A stretch of 64,000 nt of DNA, from contig JAGKWU010000001.1 in assembly GCA_021151695.1 (NCBI GenBank), positions 496,001 to 560,000 of the forward strand. The letters run 5' to 3'. The first letter of the stretch is position 1. Each line of letters starts with the position of its first letter. The stretch is from Cellvibrionaceae bacterium. GTDB taxonomy: Bacteria; Pseudomonadota; Gammaproteobacteria; Pseudomonadales; Cellvibrionaceae. Of this stretch, positions 58,697-64,000 are shown piece by piece. Position numbers and translations under genes: made by a program. The notes under the pieces were generated by a model that worked only from the letters and a program-made list of their open reading frames with translations, had not been told where the DNA came from and made no database searches.

Positions 58697-58780
58697 AGTA
58701 GCTGCTTAGCAATTTATCGACGGATTTGCGATAATCGCCGCCCTTTTCTACAGCTCCGCGTTAGCGTATTAGCAATCCCC

Positions 58781-59419
58781 ATGAATGATTTTGGCCTGGA
58801 CATACTTCATCTCGATGAAGATCTTTTAATTTGTAACAAACCCGCTGGCCTGCTCACAGTGCCGGGCAAAGGCCCCGATAAACAGGATTGCCTGATAAAC
58901 CGCGCGCTTAAGTTCAACCCTAACGCACGTGTTGTGCACAGGCTCGACCAAGGGACATCGGGAATTGTGATGTTTCCGCTGAACTATATGAGCCTGAAAA
59001 TCCTCACCAAGCAGTTCGAGGCTAAAGGCATACACAAACGCTATGTAGCGGTAGTGTCGGGATTGGTTAAGGAAGATGAGGGAGAGGTGAATTTGCCGCT
59101 GATTTGCGACTGGCCGAATCGCCCGTTACAGAAAGTATGTTTCGAATCAGGCAAATCCGCACTTACCCTATATAAGGTGCTTGAACGGGATAGCGAGCGC
59201 AACTGCACTCGCGTATCACTGGAACCTGTCAGCGGCCGCACCCATCAACTGCGAGTGCATATGCTAAGCCTCGGCCACCCAATATTGGGCGACCAACTCT
59301 ACTCCCCACCCGACATTCAATCCCAGGCGCCGCGTTTGCTCTTGCATGCACAGCACCTGGAGCTCACCCACCCTATCAAACGACATAAAATCCAAGTGGA
59401 GTGTCAGGCGGAGTTTTAA
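58781..59419 (+). CDS. rluA: Dual-specificity pseudouridine synthase RluA
   Basis: A 212-residue RluA-family enzyme (E. coli RluA 219), which makes pseudouridine at 23S rRNA U746 and tRNA U32. Motifs are 'LICNKPAGLLTVPGKGP' , 'VVHRLDQGTSGIVMF' with the catalytic Asp, 'KRYVAVVSG', 'GRTHQLRVHMLSLGHPILGD' and 'LLLHAQHLELTHP'. The lack of an S4 domain fits RluA rather than RluC or RluD. Its 5' end is divergent from holB across a region with direct repeats. The ribosome-binding site is weak. Subgroup assignment rests on size and motif only. Confidence 0.92.
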   Translation: MNDFGLDILHLDEDLLICNKPAGLLTVPGKGPDKQDCLINRALKFNPNARVVHRLDQGTSGIVMFPLNYMSLKILTKQFEAKGIHKRYVAVVSGLVKEDEGEVNLPLICDWPNRPLQKVCFESGKSALTLYKVLERDSERNCTRVSLEPVSGRTHQLRVHMLSLGHPILGDQLYSPPDIQSQAPRLLLHAQHLELTHPIKRHKIQVECQAEF

Positions 59420-59426
59420 CGCAGCC

Positions 59427-59849
59427 TTATTGACAACCGGTTAAGGTAATACCGTAATCAGGAGGCAAATTGGCAGCAGCCTCTGTGTAAGTAGCCAGGC
59501 AATTGGCCATTACGCTTACCGTGGCTACGGTACCAGTATCGGATATGGTGTAATCCGGTGTTGTTAGCCCCGCCAGCGCCGCTATGCTTTCTGCACTGGG
59601 GTAACCATTGACGAAATCAACGGACACGCCTTCAAACGTTTGGGGATTAACCGTCGGATTAACCAGATATTTACCGTGTGCCATGGCAGCAGCTGATTTC
59701 ATGGCACCCAGGGCGGCATTGGCTTTTGCAGCACGCGCATCCCCGGTTAAATCAACAAATTTGGGCAAGGCTACTGCCGCAAGAATACCAATAATGACAA
59801 TAACGGCGATCAATTCAATTAACGTAAAACCGGTTTGCGCTTTTTTCAT
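59427..59849 (-). CDS. Type IV pilin-like (MshA-type) protein
   Basis: A 140-residue prepilin-like protein. The N-terminus MKKAQTGFTLIELIAVIVII is a textbook type IV prepilin leader: short basic leader, Gly at -1, Phe at +1 and Glu at +5, followed by the long hydrophobic helix. Two Cys in 'VMANCLATY' and the final 'LTGCQ' give the C-terminal disulphide loop. Length and the region 'FVDLTGDARAAKANAALGAM' recall MshA-type pilins and pseudopilins. It lies alone between rluA (convergent) and tmk, so it is not part of a visible pilus gene cluster, though pilZ is close. Confidence 0.9.
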   Translation of the reverse strand: MKKAQTGFTLIELIAVIVIIGILAAVALPKFVDLTGDARAAKANAALGAMKSAAAMAHGKYLVNPTVNPQTFEGVSVDFVNGYPSAESIAALAGLTTPDYTISDTGTVATVSVMANCLATYTEAAANLPPDYGITLTGCQ

Positions 59850-60006
59850 AGTTATCTATCCAGCCTGGCAGTCAAGAACATAACTGTTTCGCTTTACTTC
59901 TCGCAAAACAGTCACCTGATATTGACTCTAGTAGGGCATGGACAGATATGCAAACAAGCTTCAAAACTCTGCGGACTTATATCCTTCGCAAACCAAACGG
60001 TGCCCC

Positions 60007-60639
60007 TCAAGCATTAAGGGCAGCAGACAAGGCTTTATCTATATCCGCTTGCACAGCAGGTAAATTCTGACCTGCATCAATCAGGGCATAGCCTTGGGGA
60101 TGCGCATCAACGCGTGCACGATAAGCCGCACGCACTCGCTCAAAAAATGCGATTGTCTCGCTTTCAAACCTGTCCAGCTCACCGCGTTGTCGGGCCCGCT
60201 CAAGACCCAATTGCACGTCTATATCGAGAATCAAGGTAAGATCTGGACGAAGATCGCCCTGCACCAAACGCTCAAGCTGCGCGATGGTATCCAGGCTCAA
60301 CCCACGACCGCCGCCCTGATAGGCAAAGGTGGCATCGGTAAAACGATCACTCAGCACCCAGGCACCGCGCGCCAGTGCGGGCCTAATCACGCCTGCGATA
60401 TGCTGCGCTCGCGCTGCAAATACCAATAACAGCTCAGCGGTTTCATCGACTCCCTCATCGCGCCTTGCTAACAGCAGTGCGCGGATTTCTTCAGCCAGAG
60501 GAGTGCCGCCAGGCTCGCGGGTAACAACTACTTCAATACCGCGAGTTTCAAGCCAGGTTTTTACATAAGCCAAATTGGTGCTTTTTCCAACACCCTCTGT
60601 ACCTTCGATGGTAAGGAATTTGCCACGCTGCTGTGCCAC
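60007..60639 (-). CDS. tmk: Thymidylate kinase
   Basis: GTG at 60639 (MAQQRGKFLTIEGTEGVGKS) gives 210 residues, the normal Tmk length, with a GGGGA element about ten bases upstream. A longer ATG frame to 60705 adds an unlikely N-terminus. It phosphorylates dTMP to dTDP. Motifs are P-loop 'EGTEGVGKST', 'TREPGGTPLAEEIR' (DRx-type substrate loop), 'VLSDRFTDATFAYQGGGRGL' and lid 'RGELDRFE'. In related genomes tmk sits directly before holB. Confidence 0.93.
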   Translation of the reverse strand: MAQQRGKFLTIEGTEGVGKSTNLAYVKTWLETRGIEVVVTREPGGTPLAEEIRALLLARRDEGVDETAELLLVFAARAQHIAGVIRPALARGAWVLSDRFTDATFAYQGGGRGLSLDTIAQLERLVQGDLRPDLTLILDIDVQLGLERARQRGELDRFESETIAFFERVRAAYRARVDAHPQGYALIDAGQNLPAVQADIDKALSAALNA

Positions 60640-60933
60640 CTTAAATTTTTCCCCAAAGTTGGATTGTTGCAATATTGTGCAAGTATTTTGTTTTAGTGCT
60701 GCCAACCAAAATACCAGAGTGCAGAAACATTATTAATAAACACGCCTAAGCTACGACTGCGCAAGGATATTTCTATTAGCGCACCGCAATAATGCGCAGG
60801 AGTATTCGCTGATAATTGGAAACGGCATAAAGTCTCATACAAAAAATTAATTGCCGTTCACGTTCCTTAGCTGGAAGCGAGCGCGTATCATACCCGCTTT
60901 TTGACCCACACCTCTATTTATAGGGAGCTAGAC

Positions 60934-61428
60934 ATGATCACTTTGCATACAAACTACGGCGACATAGTACTCGAACTGGATTTCGACAATGCGCCCAACA
61001 CAGCCGCTAACTTTAAAAAATACGCGGAAGAAGGTTTTTACAACGGTACTATTTTTCACCGTGTTATCGACGGCTTTATGGTTCAGGGCGGCGGCCTGAC
61101 TGAAGACATGACCGAGAAAAAAGAAAAGCATCCCGCTATTCAAAACGAAGCTGATAACGGTTTGAAAAACGTTACTGGCAGCATTGCCATGGCACGCACC
61201 AACGATCCACACAGTGCAACTGCACAATTTTTTATCAACGTAAAAGACAATCACTTCCTGAACCACAGCGCCAAAACGTCACAAGGTTGGGGTTATGCGG
61301 TATTCGGTAAAGTTACCGAGGGTATGGATGTGGTTAATAAAATCAAAGGTGTAAAAACCGGCAGTAAAGGTTTCCATCAGGACGTACCTGTGGATACCGT
61401 TGTTATCCAAAACGTTACTGTTGCTTAA
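60934..61428 (+). CDS. ppiB: Peptidyl-prolyl cis-trans isomerase B (cyclophilin)
   Basis: ATG at 60934 (MITLHTNYGDIVLELDF) with GGGAG upstream gives 164 residues, equal to E. coli PpiB. No signal peptide is present, so it is the cytoplasmic form. Active-site blocks are 'GTIFHRVIDGFMVQGGG' (catalytic Arg), 'GSIAMARTNDPHSATAQFFI' and 'GYAVFGKVTEGMDVVNKIKG'. It accelerates proline isomerisation in protein folding. It lies 18 bases before lpxH, a widely conserved pair. Confidence 0.96.
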   Translation: MITLHTNYGDIVLELDFDNAPNTAANFKKYAEEGFYNGTIFHRVIDGFMVQGGGLTEDMTEKKEKHPAIQNEADNGLKNVTGSIAMARTNDPHSATAQFFINVKDNHFLNHSAKTSQGWGYAVFGKVTEGMDVVNKIKGVKTGSKGFHQDVPVDTVVIQNVTVA

Positions 61429-61446
61429 TACGCATCGCGCAGATAA

Positions 61447-62190
61447 ATGATCACTCTGTTTATTTCTGATCTGCATCTTCACCCGGAACGCCCGCATCTT
61501 ACGCGGGCGTTTTTTCATTTTTTGCACACCCGTGCCCAAGGTGCTCAAGCACTTTATATTCTCGGCGATTTTTTTGATGCATGGATTGGCGATGACGACG
61601 ACACGCCGCTCAACGCAGAAGTTGCTGGCGAATTAAAAACCTTGAGCAATGCAGGAACACGCATTTTTTTAATGCATGGCAATCGCGATTTTTTGCTGGG
61701 TGAAACGTTTGCAAACAGTGCCGGTGCGCAATTGATTGCCGATGGCACCGTGATTGATCTTTATGGTTGCCCCACGCTGTTAATGCACGGTGATAGCCTT
61801 TGCACTGGCGATAAGGACTATATGGCGTTTCGTCAGCAAGTGCGCTCCCCGCAATGGCAAGCGCAAATATTGGCTCAACCGTTAGCAGCGCGGAGAGCAC
61901 TGGCGGCGCAACTGCGCGAAAAAAGCCAGGAGATGAACAGCCTGAAAGCTGAAGATATTATGGATGTTACCGAAGCGGAAGTTGTGCGCGTAATGACGGA
62001 AGCTAAAGTCGCACGCTTGATACATGGTCACACTCATCGCCCTGCCCGTCATCCTATGTTGCTTGATGGCAAACCAGCTGAACGTATTGTATTGGGCGAT
62101 TGGCATCACCACGCCTGGGCACTCGAAGCAAACGAGTCACCGCAAACTGCAGAGACACTTGAACTGATTGATTGGGCTATTCCCCATTGA
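61447..62190 (+). CDS. lpxH: UDP-2,3-diacylglucosamine diphosphatase LpxH
   Basis: A 247-residue (E. coli 240) calcineurin-like metallophosphoesterase. It cleaves UDP-2,3-diacylglucosamine to lipid X in lipid A synthesis at the inner membrane face. Metal ligands are 'FISDLHLHPERP' (D-x-H), 'ILGDFFDAWIGDDD' (GD), 'LMHGNRDFLLG' (GNRD), 'LLMHGDSLCTGD' and 'LIHGHTHRPARH' (GHTH). It follows ppiB closely and ends at a terminator. Confidence 0.96.
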   Translation: MITLFISDLHLHPERPHLTRAFFHFLHTRAQGAQALYILGDFFDAWIGDDDDTPLNAEVAGELKTLSNAGTRIFLMHGNRDFLLGETFANSAGAQLIADGTVIDLYGCPTLLMHGDSLCTGDKDYMAFRQQVRSPQWQAQILAQPLAARRALAAQLREKSQEMNSLKAEDIMDVTEAEVVRVMTEAKVARLIHGHTHRPARHPMLLDGKPAERIVLGDWHHHAWALEANESPQTAETLELIDWAIPH

Positions 62191-62210
62191 TGCACAACCG
62201 GTTGCACAAT

Positions 62211-62238
62211 AACGGCAACGAGTAAGTTGCCGTTTTTT
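62211..62238. terminator. Intrinsic terminator after lpxH
   Basis: AACGGCAAC and GTTGCCGTT with a GAGTAA loop, then TTTT. Shared with the convergent SYLF gene. Confidence 0.88.
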
Positions 62239-62250
62239 ATTGTGAAGCGT

Positions 62251-62817
62251 TTAGTTCAACTCATCATCTTTCCAAAATTTTGTGCCTTTAAAAGTTGCCT
62301 GCAAAGCCAGGCCACTCTCGGTAAATTGGTAGATGGTCATACCGTTTAACATGGCTTCACCGCCAATCGCGGCACCTTTATCACCCGCTTTGGCCGCCGC
62401 GTCAGCATGGCCACCAAATTCCCAACCGTTATTGATAAATGTATCCAGTGATTCCTGGGTTTTAAAAATCATCACCACGCGAAAATCTTTTGCACCCAAC
62501 CCTAAACCTATTCCTGCCTCACCCATTTTCATAAACACGGATTTTTTCAAGCGTTTGTTTTCCACCACACCGTAACCGCCGCCGAGGCTTGCAAAAATCA
62601 CATTGACATTGGCATTGCTAAACACGGCATAACCGGGCGAGGCGGCAACCTGTGCGCGGGCATCAGGATGTAGCTTATAGAGATCGGCCAGCACTTGTGT
62701 CCGCATATTAAGCACAGCCTGGCGCTTTTCGGCAGGAGTTGAGCCCTTTGTAGTCGAGCAGCTGGAAAGCGCCAGCGCCATTGCCAGGCAACTGATGAGT
62801 AGAAGTATTTTTTTCAC
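62251..62817 (-). CDS. SYLF (YSC84-like) domain lipoprotein
   Basis: A 188-residue lipoprotein starting at a GTG (62817) with AGGAGA well placed. The signal MKKILLLISCLAMALALSSC ends in lipobox L-S-S-C. The mature domain is a SYLF/YSC84 lipid-binding module: 'SPGYAVFSNANVNVIFASLG', 'GYGVVENKR', 'MGEAGIGLGLGAKDFRVVMI' and 'FKTQESLDTFINNGWEFGGH'. In eukaryotes SYLF domains bind phosphoinositides, but bacterial members are uncharacterised envelope proteins. The second residue after Cys is Thr, so outer-membrane location is expected. Confidence 0.9.
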   Translation of the reverse strand: MKKILLLISCLAMALALSSCSTTKGSTPAEKRQAVLNMRTQVLADLYKLHPDARAQVAASPGYAVFSNANVNVIFASLGGGYGVVENKRLKKSVFMKMGEAGIGLGLGAKDFRVVMIFKTQESLDTFINNGWEFGGHADAAAKAGDKGAAIGGEAMLNGMTIYQFTESGLALQATFKGTKFWKDDELN

Positions 62818-62912
62818 GAGCCATCTCCTGTTGGATTCTATAGGCGACCAGGGGTATAAGCTTACCCGCGGGCAAGAATCATGGAAATAGCTATGAGTCG
62901 TAGTTTGAGGAT

Positions 62913-62938
62913 AAAAAAACCGGCTTGTGACAGCCGGT
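62913..62938 (-). terminator. Intrinsic terminator near the GH5 gene end
   Basis: On the minus strand ACCGGCT and AGCCGGT with a GTCACA loop are followed by TTTTTT, about 60 bases after the GH5-CBM6 stop. Confidence 0.82.
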
Positions 62939-62999
62939 CTCTCAATGCGAGGAAGGCAGCGCGATTGGGGGACAATCGCACAAACAAAATGGGTGAAAA

Positions 63000-64000
63000 T
63001 TATTGCTCGAACACTAGTTCAGCTAGCTGGTAACCGCCCGTCATGGTTTTTACGCGCAAGGTATTTATACCTGCAACCAATTCGAGCTGGGCGATGGGTT
63101 GTAGCTGCCAATCAGTTGCCGGAGCTATAGAGAGAGAATCACCCACTGGGCGGTTATTAAGCATCAGGGACAAGGCGGCATTGGCCTGTGCTGATTTCAC
63201 TTGCAGTTTTAACGAATAAACACCGGGTGTCTTCACGTTAAGGCGGTATTCCAACCATTCACCGGCTTCTATGTTGTCAACAAAGTAGGCGGGAGACTTT
63301 TTACCCGCCGTGGAAATACCTATGTCAACGCCGTCGTTGCGGTAGCTCTTACTGGGATTCCAGACTGTCCAGGCGCCGTTGGTGGAAACGTGATAATCCG
63401 CAGCACTCGCATCTGCATAGGCGGCCGTCCCCAAATCGAAATCTACAGCTTTGATAACAGACTTTTTACCGCTGACAAGATTCGGCGCAAAGGCAATACT
63501 GGTCTCCGAGTGAGGCTGGCGGAACATAGCATCCAGCACATCTGCCCGCACTTTATTGTTGGCAAAATTCACATCTTTTTGGGCCAGCTGCATGAGTGCC
63601 TTTTTGGCATCAGCTGCGCTCGGGCGCTCGCCTTTGCCAATCAAATAATCTTTTACCTTGGCATAGCCCGGGTTAGCTTCAATTTGCAGTGGATTATTAA
63701 TACCCAGCTTTTTTAATGGCCAGAAAGCCCAGCCAATACCGTTGTTTTCCATCAGCCGAATGGCATCGGCAAACCAGAGATTGGAATTCTCGCCGGATTC
63801 ACCCAACCAGATAGGCACATTGTATTGCTCGCGCAATTTCAGCACGCCGCTGATTTCACCTTGGGTATTGTTGTTCCAGTATTTGTGGAAGCTGAGGGTG
63901 ATGTTGTTATCCCAGGCAGGCAATATGCCTTTGTAATTATTGCCCCAGCAATTGCCCTCAATGATGATCATGTGCTTGCTATCCACCTCGCGTATGGCTT
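63000..64000 (-). CDS. GH5-family glycoside hydrolase with CBM6-like module (3' part only)
   Basis: The frame is open to the right edge, so the N-terminal half lies outside. The visible part starts within a GH5-type barrel ('HMIIIEGNCWGNNYKG', 'ITLSFHKYWNNNTQG', 'VPIWLGESGENSNLWF' with the nucleophile Glu of ESGE, and 'GWAFWPLKKLGINNP'). After a linker a CBM6-like module follows ('AVDFDLGTAAYADASAADYH', 'DGVDIGISTAGKKSPAYFVD', 'GEWLEYRLNVKTPGVYSLKL', 'GINTLRVKTMTGGYQL'). The acid/base Glu and signal peptide are beyond the window. It is probably a secreted cellulase, mannanase or related beta-glycanase. The 'AYFVD' and 'WLEYRL' parts of CBM6 match xylan or cellulose binders. Exact substrate is not assignable. 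Confidence 0.9.
   Translation of the reverse strand, partial: AIREVDSKHMIIIEGNCWGNNYKGILPAWDNNITLSFHKYWNNNTQGEISGVLKLREQYNVPIWLGESGENSNLWFADAIRLMENNGIGWAFWPLKKLGINNPLQIEANPGYAKVKDYLIGKGERPSAADAKKALMQLAQKDVNFANNKVRADVLDAMFRQPHSETSIAFAPNLVSGKKSVIKAVDFDLGTAAYADASAADYHVSTNGAWTVWNPSKSYRNDGVDIGISTAGKKSPAYFVDNIEAGEWLEYRLNVKTPGVYSLKLQVKSAQANAALSLMLNNRPVGDSLSIAPATDWQLQPIAQLELVAGINTLRVKTMTGGYQLAELVFEQ

Noticed and set aside
1..64000. tRNA, rRNA, prophage or insertion sequence
   Set aside because: No cloverleaf with CCA-type end, no rRNA-like conserved block, and no transposase, integrase or phage structural frame was seen.

Overview
The window looks like chromosomal DNA of a free-living, polysaccharide-degrading gammaproteobacterium, most likely Cellvibrio or a close relative. 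This is inference from gene content: a GH5 cellulase-type enzyme with a CBM6-like module, TonB/ExbBD with a catecholate-type receptor, the holB-pilZ-tatD block, ppiB-lpxH, MacAB with an outer-membrane lipoprotein, and an XthA and class I DAHP synthase that read like gammaproteobacterial enzymes. No phage, insertion sequence, CRISPR array, tRNA or rRNA was found. The gene-dense layout with many intrinsic terminators fits a core chromosome.

Layout. 1-7.5 kb: a LysR regulator, two overlapping paralogous solute-binding-like proteins, an ECF sigma factor with DUF3619- and DUF3106-type partners, class I DAHP synthase, an unknown small protein, and a decayed third copy of the solute-binding-like family. 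7.6-15.2 kb: protease Prc, exonuclease III, a GNAT acetyltransferase, a very large ThuA/PQQ-dehydrogenase/PKD/cytochrome c lipoprotein, and a DUF2788 protein. 15.4-25 kb: an Ala/Pro-rich lipoprotein, ETF-ubiquinone oxidoreductase, a membrane protein, a lipoprotein with two DUF1566 modules, and a macA-macB-outer-membrane-lipoprotein efflux operon. 25-32.6 kb: an iron-uptake locus, with a Fiu/PiuA-like receptor, PiuC-type dioxygenase, PepSY, DUF2271 and DUF4198 proteins on the minus strand and tonB-exbB-exbD on the plus strand. Fur-box-like sites lie between the two arms.

32.6-44.8 kb: nfuA, metH, a VOC protein, a degenerate hemerythrin-like protein, a hipBA toxin-antitoxin pair with candidate operators, a small lipoprotein, a secreted mono-heme protein with repeated N-terminal modules, and a CadC-like membrane regulator with TPRs. 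44.9-56.2 kb: a DMT transporter, an exported methyltransferase-like protein, a LysR/SDR divergent pair around a strong palindrome, two acyltransferase-3 proteins, ybaK, a membrane-anchored coiled-coil protein, malate dehydrogenase and a dimeric dUTPase. 56.2-64 kb: tatD, pilZ, holB, rluA, a type IV pilin-like gene, tmk, ppiB, lpxH, a SYLF lipoprotein and the C-terminal part of a GH5-CBM6 enzyme that runs off the window.

The clearest multi-gene system is the iron locus. A receptor, an Fe(II)/2OG dioxygenase, a PepSY membrane protein, a DUF2271 protein with a flavinylation-like SGAT motif, and a DUF4198 protein sit beside a private TonB-ExbB-ExbD energy module. They probably take up a ferric siderophore and may reduce it in the periplasm. 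Many start codons were moved from the longest open frame to positions supported by a ribosome-binding site, signal peptide or family length; each entry says so.
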